Part shown: positions 49,969-62,224 of the stretch, one piece after another | How positions within the stretch are numbered: position 1 is the first letter of the stretch | Layout of the letters: every line of letters starts with the position of its first letter | NCBI GenBank assembly: GCA_038501195.1 | Contig: JBBPUQ010000002.1 | Location: 4,387,501-4,451,500 of the forward strand | Length of the DNA: 64,000 bases | Direction: 5' to 3' | From: Nemania diffusa | Taxonomy: Eukaryota; Ascomycota; Sordariomycetes; Xylariales; Xylariaceae | Program-made: the position numbers and the translations under genes | The notes under the pieces: generated by a model | What the model was told of the DNA's origin: nothing | Database searches by the model: none | The model's input: the letters and a program-made list of their open reading frames with translations, nothing else

Positions 49969-51330
49969 TTACCTACTTTACTGGAGGGTTGTTGCATACG
50001 TGTTCGGCGTTTTGTCCTGCTTTCTTTATTCCCCTTTTCTTGTTATACTATCGTGGAAACGAAAATTCATGGGGCATAAATAGACATTGAGAGGTGTCTA
50101 AAAGTCTGGGATTGAGCAAAAAAGTACATGTATATTCTACATTCGGCTTTTTCATCTCTATGGATACGGTGGCACCAACCGGGTGCGGGCGTATCTAGCT
50201 ATGTATATATCTAATTTCTATCAGGATCTAATGGAATTACGCGAGTTGTCACTAACTGACGGTAATAAAACTAGAAAACCTGGTCAAGGGTGCGATATGG
50301 ATGAGTGTAAGATATCTATCCATTGTAATTGTACTGATTAGAACCGTTAGAAGAAGCTGCCTGTACTCTAAACATTATACCTCTTTGAAGTTTAGGCATC
50401 GACATGGCTATTCAAGGTGATGACTAATTTATGCTTGAAATATTGATTATTTATATGGACGCAGCAATTATTACTTTTTGTGTCTTCTAGCAAGATGATT
50501 AAGACGCTGAATAGTATGCAGTTACGAGTTGTTTGTCTACATTTATCACTATCACTGGTATCTTTTTGATATGCTGTTTGTCTTGTAAATGTACACAGGT
50601 CGATGCGGATTTACAGGTTGATAGCTTCTTGGGAAACATATCTACGTCATAGGCTGGACTTATGGCGTTGAATGATAATATGACAGTGCATGTTACAACT
50701 TTCATATAGGTACTAGTAATTTGGTGAGTACCTACTAACTTACTTAGGTAGGCCCGCTAATACCACCTCGTTCTCTAAGGTACCATCTACTTATGAATGC
50801 GCATCTACCTACATGTAAGTAAGGAGTATCTCCCCGGACTTCGAACGAAGCCAATATTTACTCGACAGGTAGTTCCTCTGACTTGAAAATGGAGAAAGCC
50901 ACCTAGACCACAGTATGAAGTACAGTAACTAGACTGGCGCGGCTGTTTGCCTAAACTGGGGTCTGTGGAGGACGACCGAGGGGTAAATTTACTAAGGAGC
51001 ATTCTAACTAAGACGCTGGTGACAATGCCCCTCAATTTGACCTGTGTTTTCTCATCTCGTGACGAATTGAGCCGAGTCCGAGAGGGTTTGCAGGTTTCTC
51101 CCGTTCACACGTTCCCCCGACTCTCTGTCTTTTTAATTTATATTCGCTTGTTTCTGCGAAGCCGTCTGTCTCTTACGAGTTGTGAAACAGGCAATTGAAA
51201 ATACGTCGGTGGTCGGTCGGTCAGCTTGACGCACGAAGCGGGGTGCCTATCTTTTATTTATCCTCCGCGCGCATTGCATCGGAGATCACTTGCCATTACA
51301 CAGATCTCATTTGCGACTTACACGCTCAAG
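49969..51330. other. Intergenic, upstream of galactokinase
   Basis: No supported gene. Contains scattered TACCTA/TAGGTA words (50,706-50,830). The final ~130 bases before the ATG are a likely 5' leader. No CGG-N11-CCG galactose-activator site was noticed. Confidence 0.6.
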
Positions 51331-52941
51331 ATGGCTGGACCAGTGCCCTCTGTCTCTGCTTTGCACGACATCTACACTGCGCAATCTCTATCAGACCAAG
51401 AAGGACGATGGAATAGTTTGCTCGACAAGTTTCAGGCCAGCTATGGCAGCCCCGCGCAATTCGTCGCTCGGTCCCCGGGTCGTGTGAACATCATCGGCGA
51501 GCACATTGATTATTCTCTATACTCGTGTCTGCCGATGGCTATTACTCCGGACGTTATCATCGCTGTCTCAACCGATATAGTCCCCTCCGTCGACGGAACT
51601 TACAAGATCAAGATTGCCAATGTGGACGAGCACCGCTTTGCGGCGCGTGAATTCGACCTTCCCCACTCAGAGGTCGAGATTGATGCGACAAAACATGAGT
51701 GGACTAATTACTTCAAGTCGGGGCTAAGAGGGGCACTCGAGCTCCTAAGGAAGAAATATGGTGCTGATTTCAAGCCGAAGAGCATGCAGGTGCTCATGGA
51801 CGGAACTGTGCCTGCTGGTGGTGGCCTGAGTTCAAGCGCTGCCTTCGTCAGCGCCAGTGCGCTGGCAGTCATGATCGCAAACGGAGAGACGAATGTCGAT
51901 AAGAAGGATTTGACTGAGGTTGCCATTATCAGCGAGCGCGCCGTGGGTGTTAACTCGGGAGGGTAAGAGGAATTCAAACCATGCACACACTCTTATATCG
52001 CTTGCGCTCACACAAGGTACAGCATGGACCAGTCGGCATCCGTTTTCTCTGAACGAGGATCTGCTCTACTAGTATCCTTCACACCTACACTATCAGCACG
52101 GCCGGTATTCTTCCCCAAGACGAATCCCGAGTTGTGTTTTATGATCGTTCAGTCATTTGTTACCTCTAACAAGCAAGTGACCGGGCCTATTCATTATAAC
52201 CTTCGTGTGGTAGAGTGCAGCATGGCCGCCGCGTACCTGAATGCCAAGCTTTGTCCGCCAGGCACTGAGCTCCCCAAAGACGCCGGCCCTCTAGGCGTGT
52301 CAATTCATGGCTTTCATGATAATTACTTTAAGGGCACTCAGAAGCCCCTAACCGAGCAGCTGGAAGAGTTAATTGAGTTGACCAAGAAGACTTTGACTCA
52401 AGAACAGGGATACACAGTTGAGGAGGTTGCTTCTAGCATTGGTATCTCCGTTGACGACTTAAAAGCTCGGTTCATGTCAAGCTTTCCTGTTCGAGGAGAA
52501 TACTTCAAGCTCCGCCAACGAGCGCTACATGTATTTACCGAGGCTTTGCGAGTTCTTCAGTTCTTGTCCCTTCTCGAGGACCCCGCGCAAGCTCCCTCTT
52601 CTGACCACACTATCGAGTTCAACCAACGACTTGGAAATCTGATGAATGAGACCCAGGACTCGTGCCGCGAGGCCTACGAATGCAGCTGTCCCGAGATCGA
52701 TGAGATATGCCAGATCGCCCGCGAAGCTGGTAGCTACGGAAGTCGACTGACTGGTGCCGGCTGGGGTGGGTGCAGCGTCCACCTTGTACCCGCGGACAAG
52801 GTAGATCAGATCAACGCAGCGTTGCTAGAGAAGTATTACTCCAAACGACAGGTCTCTGAGAAGGATATGGAGGGTGCTATTGTTGTCAGTCGGCCTATGA
52901 ATGGAAGCGCTGTGTTCAAACTTAGCGGTGGAAAGATTTGA
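51331..52941 (+). CDS. gal1: Galactokinase (516 aa, two exons)
   Basis: Phosphorylates galactose to galactose-1-phosphate, the first committed step of the Leloir pathway in the cytosol. Exons 51,331-51,962 and 52,023-52,941 are joined by a 60-nt intron (GTAAGA...TACAG), giving GVNSGG-MDQSASVFS, the expected continuous motif. GHMP-kinase features are present: the galactokinase signature GRVNIIGEHIDYSLYS (about 50-65), the glycine/serine-rich phosphate loop PAGGGLSSSAAFVS (about 161-174), and motif 3 GSRLTGAGWGGCS near 450-462. Length matches fungal galactokinases (about 520 aa). I chose the ATG at 51,331 (CTCAAGATGGCTGG) rather than an in-frame ATG at 51,226, because the shorter form starts MAGPVPSVSALHD and the extra 35 residues look like translated leader. 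No lesion is seen; it is expected to be active. Confidence 0.96.
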
Positions 52942-53367
52942 AGAGCCGATATAGTCAATTCTGATGAACTCTATAAATAAATATTTACTAGTATCAATTA
53001 CGAAGATATAGGGATTACTATATACCGTACGGCGCAACTATATTGACATGTTAATTTCGTCCAATGCGAATAATTATTCTAATGTAAACAAAATTCGGCC
53101 GCACCACGCCACTTAAACTTAGGCATTGATGTTATAATATTCCTCTAAGTAGAGGGTTTATTGAAGTGAATAAAGAATGGGCTGAAAGCCAATACATATG
53201 ATGGTATATACATGTTCTTAACCTAGAAGAACATCCCAACTGTGACTTGACGTTTTTAATAATGTTATAGACACCATTTTAACGCCGACCATATATGCCC
53301 AACAAAGAAAACCGATTCGAAGTCGTAAATTCCCAAAGCTATCCTTTCCCTAGCCATATTATTATTA
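52942..53367. other. Convergent 3' intergenic region
   Basis: A 426-bp A+T-leaning spacer between the 3' ends of galactokinase (+) and the small minus-strand gene, expected to hold both 3' UTRs. No hairpin terminator or gene is seen. Confidence 0.6.
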
Positions 53368-53739
53368 TTACTTAGTCCAGCCTAGGACATTCAGAAGACT
53401 GTTGCGAGGGTCGCCGTATGTCTCGACCAATAGATCCTTTTTCCTCGCCGCCTCAACCTCGGGTGTGTTTTGCTGGGCGAAGATATCGTCGAAGGTCACG
53501 GACTTCTGGTGTAGCTGCTTAGACACGTACAGGCCGACGAGGTAGGCAGAGCCCAACCAGACTATTGTTGGGAACAATGCTCTATATGGTTGGTTACGTA
53601 TTAGTGACACGGGTTTCGGATGAGTACGAATGAGGGTTGCGACATACTTCTTGGCGGCTAGTGTGCCGCTCTTGGAGACTAGCGAGGCTGTCGGATGTGG
53701 TGCCCTCATGGCAATGTGCATGCGCATTGATGGTTGCAT
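53368..53739 (-). CDS. Small hypothetical protein, probably mitochondrial membrane (123 aa)
   Basis: An intronless 123-codon frame. The N-terminus (MQPSMRMHIAMRAPHPTASL then SKSGTLAAKKY) is basic, hydroxylated and lacks acidic residues, like a mitochondrial presequence. One membrane segment follows (ALFPTIVWLGSAYLVGLYVS, about 54-73). The remainder is a charged tail (FDDIFAQQNTPEVEAARKKD) ending in LLNVLGWTK. This layout suits a single-pass inner-membrane protein such as a small respiratory-complex or assembly subunit, but I do not recognise the family. A 46-nt intron-like stretch with CACTAATAC and an ATATAG end lies inside the frame; splicing it would break the frame, so I left it coding. 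In-frame ATGs at codons 6 and 11 are alternative starts. Confidence 0.68.
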   Translation of the reverse strand: MQPSMRMHIAMRAPHPTASLVSKSGTLAAKKYVATLIRTHPKPVSLIRNQPYRALFPTIVWLGSAYLVGLYVSKQLHQKSVTFDDIFAQQNTPEVEAARKKDLLVETYGDPRNSLLNVLGWTK

Positions 53740-55498
53740 TATGATGGTTGTTTTGGTGTGGGTGGTTATAGATAGATGGAGGTGGTACTATTGGCGATGC
53801 AGTACTACTCTTAAGCGTCGAGAAAGATTAATATAGTTGATATTAATGCGGAATTGTTAACCTGATGACTTATATATGAAGTCCAGATGTATGATATGTG
53901 TGTAAATGTCTGTATATTAACACTGATTGTTGTGTGGTACGGAACAGAAGCATCTCACGAGAAGTGGCAATATAACCAACATAATATACCTACTCCTTCC
54001 CACCAGTTCAGATCCTTCACCGAGCCAAAGCCTCCATTCAATGTTTAGTTCCTCGCGTGAAATTCGAGCAATTTCCTAGTGACCTGAAGTTTTCGACCTG
54101 ATCATAACACTCGCGAGCGTCGATGAGGTGATGCTTGGCCGGCACCCCCCGGCACCCTCCGACAAGCGCCGCGAGCCCGCCCGAACAGCAACGCGCAGGT
54201 GCCCACTGTGCCCACTGACGTAGTTCCCTAAGACGCCCGACAGGGGACCAATCCATCCTGCTGGGGCCAGCTGAAATCCTACTGAGGTGACAGTGGCACC
54301 ACTTTGCGCGAACAGCCTCTGGCTTCGCCCAGCTCCCTCCATCCCTTCGTCGCTAGCCTTTTCGTAATAGGGCTAATGTTCTACCGCCTAACACCAATCC
54401 GGCTCCTCCCGATTTGTTTTCGCGACTGAGCGACGACTTTGTCACATTCATCCCAATAAGACGCTTATGTACAGTCACTTATGATATGCGAGCAAACAAA
54501 AATGATGCTTTCGGAAATTTACGAGTTTAGCGACGCGGTGTGCAACTTACACTACTAGTGTAGGTCAAATCAGGTGCTTTCGCATCGCTCCAGATTCCGA
54601 AGTCGTTGGTCAGCCTTCAATACGAACACCACTATTGGCTGGACTACGTATCATCGTGCGACTCCCGCTATATGTTGTTCGATTTGACCTAGATAGGACT
54701 AATAGCAGATGATTCACCTCTGATACACTCGGCCACCTATTCGAATTAGTACCCGTCTGTCTGGCTATCCTTCAGGTTTGTGCTGGTCTCACGAGGATAA
54801 CTCGGAAAAATACACTATATTCGTACATAGTAAGATGAAGATAATAGGCGGGCGAGCGGACGGGGAAGACTCTAGATCCAATAGGCATAGCAACGAATGC
54901 TTCTCAAGACGCATTGTACAAGTCCCTGGTCATGTCTACAGGAGATGACGCTGAGAATAGGATTCACATATCTACCGTACGATCACAAGCTATTCTCCTT
55001 GACAGACTTCTGCAGGCAGAGCAATCTCAATGCCCTGATATCCTATTAGTGTTCCCAAGACATCTCGAAAATTCGATGCCCTCCCTTCCCTATTCCATCT
55101 CGCAATCTTTCGGGAATTCAAGCCAATCTGGCTGCTTGTTACGTATCATCCATAATCCATAAACAATTCGTACCTGTTTATCACACTATCTACTCCTTCT
55201 TAGCCTGGCCTTAGTGCTCTCGAACCTATTCTATTCATTGTATGCTCTACATCGCATTACAATACATACCTAGACATCTTAGACCAGCCGAGAGTCGCAC
55301 CTTGATAATCATGGAAGCCGTGTTACTGAAGCATTTGAGATTTTCCTCAACGGATAGAATGCTACAACAGAATGTATGTATGTGGGTTACAAGTATAAGA
55401 CTAATACAATATAGACAATGAAGATTTCCCGAAAGATCACGCGAGTTCTCGCATACCATAGCAAGTGAGCTTTGTAGTCCTCTAATAGAGAGTTTCGC
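53740..55498. other. 1.8-kb intergenic stretch, no supported gene
   Basis: It includes a markedly G+C-rich island at about 54,120-54,340 (GGCCGGCACCCCCCGGCACC) with overlapping open frames on the minus strand that show no family features. The rest is unremarkable. Confidence 0.55.
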
Positions 55499-56432
55499 TT
55501 AGAAGTTGGAGCCAGCTGTTATCTGCGAATCCGAAGCCACGCCCACATTGTTGACGACCACAGTGCTTCCAGAGTCGCTCGTGACACGAACATTCACGGT
55601 ATCCGTTCCAAAACCGCTAGCGTTCTCGAAGAAGTTGTAATCCTGTCGTGTCGTCGCCTGCCACGTCAAGCCTCCATCCGTGCTGACCTCGAGCTTGGAG
55701 ACAGGCTCATTGGCGTTCACCACCTGCATCGAGAACCAGTAGGCTGAGGTCCCTGACTTGTTGTGGAGGATAAGCGGGGATGATATTGGGCAGTCTACGA
55801 AGGTGTAAGAGGTAGATAGGAGGTCGGTGGATGAGGGCGAAAGGTAATCGAATGCGTTCTCGAAGAGATCAAGGTGGCCATCCTCACACTCCGGACACTT
55901 ATCTACGATCTATTGGAAATGTCAGCACTCAACGCATAGGTGTTTACCGGTGCAGGGGAAACGAAATTGAACTTGGGAGACTAACCATAACGATGATCGA
56001 CTTTCCGTTTGCAGTAACATCAAGACAGGCGCCGCAGTGTGCTGCAGAATCCCATTCCGCACCCGAAAATGCCGTGCCATATATTCCCGATGGGAGTGTG
56101 TAGGTGGAGAAGGAACAGGCGCCTCCGTTGAGATTTCCACCGTAAAATGTCGACTGTCCTGTCACGGCGGCCGATCCACCGACTGCTGCGGTTGACACTG
56201 ACGATATCGATGTTGACGGTAGAGACGATGGTGTTGAGGAAGATGATAGACTTGATACTACAGATGCAGCCACCGGTACAGGGTCTACTACTGCGGTTGC
56301 CGTCGAGGCCGATCCTATCACTGACGCTGTTGTCGAAGGCTTCGCCTTTGTGCCGCCTGCATGTCTCGGGCAAGCTAAAGCGGCTGGCACAGCCAGCAGG
56401 GTGAGAATAGCACTGCTAGTCTTCATCTTCAC
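55499..56432 (-). CDS. Secreted expansin-like protein (285 aa, two exons)
   Basis: Exons 56,432-55,986 and 55,909-55,499 on the minus strand are joined across a 76-nt intron (GTTAGT...CAATAG). The splice yields GKSIIVM-IVDKCPECEDGHLDL, the conserved core of the double-psi beta-barrel fold shared by expansins and RlpA-like proteins. Layout: signal peptide about 1-20 (SSAILTLLAVPAALA), Ser/Thr/Val-rich linker about 28-92, double-psi barrel about 93-175 (STFYGGNLNGGACSFSTYTL, HCGACLDV, HLDLF), then a C-terminal expansin-type beta-sandwich with TSAYWFSMQVVN and DGGLTWQATTRQDYNFFEN. Family members bind and loosen polysaccharides in cell walls without hydrolysis, so a role in plant or fungal wall remodelling outside the cell is likely. 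No C-terminal lipid-anchor signal is seen. Confidence 0.9.
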
Positions 56433-58571
56433 TGAGACCGATGTTACCCTGGGAAGAATGGAACTGAATAGTATAGTATAATCTAGAGGCTATATTACAG
56501 ACTACTAATGGCCACACGTTTCGTTTTATACCAAGATGCAGTGGGCATCGTTAAGGGGCGGCCCGCAGCAAATCTCAGAACTCATATAATCAAAAATGAA
56601 TTCTTCCGTCTCTACAGTATTAAGGAGTGTGCATGGATAGATGATATCATGACATACTGAAACGACTTACTTAATCGAGAACCTCTTCCAATCTCCGCTA
56701 CCCATATAGAAGACAACGAACGTAAGATAGATGGTATAGGAAAGCAGCCAGTGGTAGTCCAGACTGTTTACTGAGACTGTGCGCTAGAACTGAAGATGCA
56801 GCAAGGTCTTGACCGGGTTCCTGGGTTCCTGTAATTTGCTTCAAACCGCATCCCCCACTTACAAGGATCCTTCTGTAGAGGTAGGCGATCCGGATCGAGG
56901 AACCGAAGCTAATGAGATTGACTATACTGTCTATAAAATATCTTGTTGCCTCGAGAAATTCAAGCATCAGGGTAGGCAATCAATCTTATGCTACGACTGG
57001 GTATTTGTTATTGAACACGCCGCTGGAGCTTCACCGGCTGCCCGATATCTATTTATCATACTCACTGTATAAATGAGTGTTCCTGATACTACAGTATGAA
57101 CGACTACTTCAATCTACTTTCAAGGGTACCCTGGTAAGGGTGGTATGATGATGTATAGTTGCTCTGAAACTAGCGGAACAAATATCCACGTGGTAGCCTA
57201 TATTTTACTTTTTAACTGCCTATATGCGCAGTATCTTAGTAGTTGTACATTGTTTAAATCATTCTATAGTGACATATAGCAAAGTCATACCCGATAGTAT
57301 ATATTAGGTATACGTTTATGACTATGATAGACAAGGTATCAAGGCTCACGGAATTTACTTGCGGCATATTGATGTGGAGTACAAGGATAGCCCATTTAAC
57401 AGGTTAATAGTAGATTCTGTTCCCGATATTCCAAGTCTTAAACCCGCCTCAACCAAGTCTTTTCAACATACCTATGAATGTAGCAATTCAATTCAAGAAC
57501 ATATGCGGACAAAATATTATTATTATATAGTCACGTCCGCTTTTTAACGGACTCTTAACTTCCGCACGCACATTATTTTCCAACCCCTTCTCATTATTAG
57601 TCGGAATTCTACTGCCGTCACTTCATCCTCAACCTCACCGCCAGACCCCTTTTCATGTGCCCATGCCTCTTGTAGCCCCGTGCTCCTCTCCTTGCCCCTC
57701 CGCAGCGCCCCGGCTAGTCGCGTAGCAGGACGATAGCTACGAGGCCCGTGGAGCCCGTCTGTGAAGTTAGTTTCGGTTTTCTTGTGTTATTATTTCTCCC
57801 GTTCGTTGGCACCGCTAGGTTAGTGCTAAATATAATAGCAATAGCATTACCACTTACTAGATAGAACGACGAACCCTCCATGACTGTGGAGGCAATTAGC
57901 TGTGTAGTTGGTCATGATGTCATACATACCTATATGTGTGTGTATTATGCATTTTTTCGGGACGTGCCGTAGATAGTTTGTATTTACAACTGGGTCACGG
58001 ATCAGCACCAGGATCCACGGGAAATGGAACGTATTAGGGAGCAAATGGAGGTTGTCGTGGCATTGCGAAGACATGGTTAACTACACTTGCGTAATGATGT
58101 CTCTATCAGAGAACCTTTTTTTTTTTTATAGAAGCCTACAAGAGTCGTGTGTCTCTGGGCTACTTTCAGCGTTACTATCTTTGTGATGGTTTTTTCTTCC
58201 GAAAATATTATGCAGTTGTCTGTAATAGACCTAGATTATTATAAATCACATCGAAACAAGATGGCCCATTAAGTGCAGATCGAGGAGAGAGACATCTTAG
58301 TATGATTCAAACTAATATATCCTATAGGTCTATCTTAACCCATCTCTTAACTCATTCATAGCAACAACAGTTTGTATCGCGTTCCAGCGCTTGGGTCGCG
58401 GCAGTGTTGTGCCCGTAGCATATCATATCTACGTTCCTCATATTAACATTACATTAAAGTTGAATGGCAAACAAGCCAGCCAGACCATACGAACAGACAA
58501 CAGTTAGCATGATCGGCTAATAAGTTTTGGCGGTCGTTACGACACGTATTCCGGTTGATGATTCCCGTCCT
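56433..58571. other. 2.1-kb intergenic stretch, no supported gene
   Basis: Carries the promoter side of the expansin-like gene at its left end. A G+C-rich segment at about 57,590-57,760 interrupts A+T-leaning sequence. Short open frames (56,698-56,979, 57,359-57,547, 57,847-58,074) have no recognisable features. Confidence 0.55.
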
Positions 58572-59309
58572 TTACGAGTGCCTGGCAAATCGGTGGGTGA
58601 ATGTACCATTCCAGGCAGGGTACGTCTATACGAGAGGAAGTCAGTATTGGTATTTTATTGATACAAGAGCGGCGAAGCAGGATGAATTTGAAGTATCACT
58701 TACAGTATGCCAAGAGCCATCGTCATTGGATGTGCTAGTGGTCCAACTCAACACTGAGGTTGGTGTTGATATTGGTGTAGTGAGAGGCAGAGTCATTGTC
58801 CCATTCACTGATCCGGTCGAAGTTGGGTGATATAGACTTGACGTGGTCGAAGAGGATCGCGCGGGGGTTGTCGAAGGGATGCTAGACGACGAAATAGTAG
58901 TTGTTGGCGTTATAGTGTAAGATGTAGAGGTTGTTGGTGTCGGAGTAGGAGTCGGAGTCGGAGTCGGAGAGGGAGTCAATGTAGTTGTCACAACCTGGGT
59001 CGTAGGTTCAATGTCAATGACCGATATCGTACGCGTAGTTGGAGTGTCAGAAACAATCACGGTCTCTGTGACGGGCGGCGAGGATTCGATGACCGTGGTG
59101 GGTGCCGACGTCACGGTAACTGTTAGAGTCGTGTCTGCATCGCCTCCTTGCCCTCCGCTGCCGTCAATTGGAACAACCGAATAGGTAGGGCGAGCCGGGA
59201 GGGCTTCGGCAGCGGGTGTTCTTTTCCACAGGAATGGCAAGGCCGATGATGAGCTGCACAGTGAGGAAACAGCTAAAAGTATAGAGACAGGAAGGTTGTT
59301 GAGATGCAT
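58572..59309 (-). CDS. Ser/Thr-rich secreted protein (219 aa, two exons)
   Basis: Exons 59,309-58,704 and 58,625-58,572 on the minus strand, with a 78-nt intron (GTAAGT, branch-like TACTGAC, GTATAG). Splicing gives a short tail, SWHTTYPAWNGTFTHRFARH, and a stop. I start at the ATG at 59,309 because it opens directly into a signal peptide (MHLNNLPVSILLAVSSLCS); an ATG 14 codons upstream would bury it. A dibasic FLWKR site after the signal suggests Kex2-type processing. The mature chain is dominated by Thr, Ser, Pro and Val, with VTVTSAPTTVIESSPPVTET and a (TP)n tract, typical of heavily O-glycosylated wall or surface proteins. No catalytic domain and no GPI-anchor signal in the spliced form. 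Function unknown. Confidence 0.75.
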
Positions 59310-60751
59310 CTTGTTAGAGAGCTTCGTAGACTGTAGGGAGACTTGCTTCACATGCGATCTGGAAATAGTGCAAGCCTAGGACGCAATTTTGCAGCTTGAG
59401 AAACGATCTGCAGGACGCGATGATAGAGAGAGGAAATTTGTGCCTACCGTAGGGAAAGACATGGTTTTATTCAGAGACACACGGAAACCCGAAATAATGG
59501 GAAGGTTGGTAAGTGTGTTTGCGCATGTTGATTCTACAATGACTATATCAAATGGTGTTTGATTTCAAGGGTGGCTGGTGTGGGGTCCTGCGAGAGGCAG
59601 CGGGGAGCGACGCTCATTGGTCCATGGGTTATACCAGCCACCCAGAATATTCCTATTTCTGGAATAGCCATTTCACGCGACAAATAAGTGGTGGTACCTG
59701 CATTAGCGCTATTAAGTTGTCTCGACTACCCATTATAGGCTAGCGCATATGGTCCCCGAGCGGCGTCCATTTCCTTACAAAATTCTTATTCCATAGGGCT
59801 AGCTAAGTATTCGAACATTGTGTAGACGAGGTAGATAATATTATGTTCATACTCATATAGCCTAATATTGTTAACTTATAATTAGAATATTTCTTCGATT
59901 AGGGCTAAAGAGAAATTTTGGAAAATAAACTTGAAGTCTTCAAGATTTACAAGTACTATTTTGCATTTTATAGCTCTCTTAGGTACATAAGCTAAAGACC
60001 CACAACCATCTCATAATCTGTGGGATCTATCCTGATATAGATCAAGTTCATGAGAGGGGTAATATTGTTGCTTGTCGCAAGAGCTCCTCTTTTTTTTCCC
60101 AGAGAGTCATCGCACCTAAAGTTTGTAGATATTCCAATTGCACTTGACAAACGATAGAGGCAGCCAACAAGCCTACATAAGTACCTAGGTAGGTAGGGTA
60201 TCCTGTACGAATGGTGAGTATACCGAGTGTGGCTTAGCGAGCTCTTAGCCGTGACAAGACCAGCGATTGGGCGGTGCTCACACACGACATAGCGGGGTAC
60301 CTACCGCGTCACATGTGCTCAGTTATCGCAAAGCAGGCAGACATGCCAAGCTGCCCCGCGATCCTAAGAGGGCATGACGCAACAGGTGGTGTGGCGCTAC
60401 GATGAACATTACCCGATAGTGCGAGGCGAAGTGGCTCTAAGCCTTCAATCATCTCATCATCTACCTACAACCTGCTATATCTACCCAACTAGTCTAGAAT
60501 CCATAACTTTTCTCGATTGCCCTCACAATCCTTTGGAAAGCTTTCCTCTTTTCTTCATTGTTATTCCCTAGATTTTCTTCTACTACTACTACACTAGTAA
60601 CACTACTACTACCATTGCGACCCCAACCACAGGTTGATCTAGTCGCAAACACAAAGCAGCCAGGACCACCTAAAATACTTACGCAGTATCTCCGCAACAC
60701 CAACCAGTACCCGATTAGTCTTGTAAGACAAACCGGATACCAAAGAACTAG
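59310..60751. other. Divergent intergenic region (Ser/Thr-rich gene and annexin)
   Basis: 1.4 kb between two divergently transcribed genes, expected to contain both promoters. A palindromic cluster TACCTAGGTAGGTAGGGTA occurs at about 60,181-60,199, and GGTACCTACC near 60,296. C/T-rich sequence with ACTACTACTAC runs before the annexin ATG. No gene is supported. Confidence 0.6.
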
Positions 60752-62224
60752 ATGTACAATCAGCAATACCCTCCCCCGGGTCAATACCCAGGCCAATACC
60801 CACCTGCCCAAGGCCAGTATCCCCCAGCTCAAGGATACCCCCCTCAAAGTAGCAGCCCTTATCCTCCTCAGGGAGGGCAATACCCACCACCTCAGGGTGG
60901 TTATGGCGGTTATGGTGGTGGTGGCCCTGTAGAACTCCCTGGAAGCAGTGCCTATCCTCCACAAGGGAATTATCCTCCGCAGAATAGCAGCCCGTACCCT
61001 CCTCAGGGCGGTTATCAGTCATATGGGGCTCCGCCGCCGCATTCAGGTTACGGAGCTCCTCCACCAGGCCCTCCTCCGCCGGGTCCTCGTCCACCGGCCC
61101 CTTATGGCCAGTATGGTGCTCCGCCGCCTCAGCAATACGGCGCACCCCAATATGGGCCTCCTCCCGGCGCAGCTGGTGGTCCTCCCACCCAGCCTACTCT
61201 TGGCTACGGACCACCGCAGATCATACAGTGGGATGCAAGCCCCGATGCTCAGACTTTAAGAATGGCTATGAAGGGGTTGGGCACAGACGAGAAAGCTCTC
61301 ATACGAGTTCTAGCCAATAAAGATCCGCTCCAAATCGAAGCCATTAAAGCAGCTTATTTCCGCCTATTTAGTCGCAGCCTTGAAAAAGATGTCAAGTCAG
61401 AGACGAGTAAATATCTCGAGCTTGGACTAGTCTCGATTATTTCAGGTCCACTGCTTCACGATGTGAATCTCTTGCACACGGCAATGGATGGCCCTGGCAC
61501 AAAAGAAAAGGTATTGAACGACGTCCTGCTTGGACGAAGCAATGCGGACATGAAGGCCATCAAGGGCATGTACCAACACACTTTCAATCGCCCTCTTGAA
61601 AGAGATATCAAGGGCGATCTGAGCATGAAGACAGAAAGGCATTTCATGATCGTGCTTGGCGCTTGCAGAGCTGAAGACAGTGCGCCGGTTATACCACAGG
61701 CTGTTGATCAAGATGTTATGGAGCTTTACCGAGCGACCGAAGGCAAAGTGGGGACAGACGAGATGCTTGTCTGTTCAATTTTATCGACGCGGAACGACAA
61801 CCAAATCCGTGCTATAAGCCAGACTTACGAGCAAAAGTTTAGGCGTTCGCTTGAAGATGTTCTCAAAAGAGTGAGTTATACATATCTTGCGAGTATGACA
61901 CTTGGTAATCTCTGTGTGCTAATATGGTATTTCTGAATGCAGGAGTTTAGCGGTCATATGAGGGAGGCCTTGTTGTTTCAATTACGGAATGCAGCAGACA
62001 AATACATGCACGCGGCAACCCTACTTGAGGATGCGATGGCAGGAATGGGGACGAAGGATCAACTACTTGTCTCCAGAGTCGTTCGCTACCATTGGGATCG
62101 TCAGGCTTTGGAAAATATCAAGGGCGCGTATAAACAACGGTACAGAAAGAGTCTCGCGAGTCGTATTAGAGGGGAAACTAGTGGCGATTATGAAAGACTT
62201 ATGGTCGCCTGCGTCGGGGAATGA
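60752..62224 (+). CDS. Annexin with Pro/Gln/Tyr-rich head (466 aa, two exons)
   Basis: Exons 60,752-61,870 and 61,943-62,224 are joined by a 72-nt intron (GTGAGT...TGCAG) in phase 0 (LKR-EFSGHM). Residues 1 to about 155 are a low-complexity head of QYPP/PPQGGY/GAPPP units. The core (about 160-466) has four annexin repeats, each with the loop that binds calcium and acidic phospholipid: GLGTDE, GPGTKE, GKVGTDE and GMGTKD. The Arg at repeat ends is also visible (LIRVL, CSILSTRND). The second and fourth loops have Lys in place of Asp/Thr-Asp forms, so their calcium affinity may be reduced. Fungal annexins of this layout are cytosolic membrane-binding proteins linked to trafficking and polarity; the head may mediate self-association. 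The start was chosen as the first ATG giving the head; an upstream coding exon cannot be excluded. Confidence 0.94.

Noticed and set aside
51226..51330. Extended N-terminus for galactokinase from the ATG at 51,226
   Set aside because: The added residues do not resemble any galactokinase start, and the downstream ATG has a better context and the expected MAGPVP start.
54038..54342. Minus-strand frames in the G+C-rich island
   Set aside because: Open frames are expected in G+C-rich DNA; the translations are low-complexity and unsupported by neighbours.
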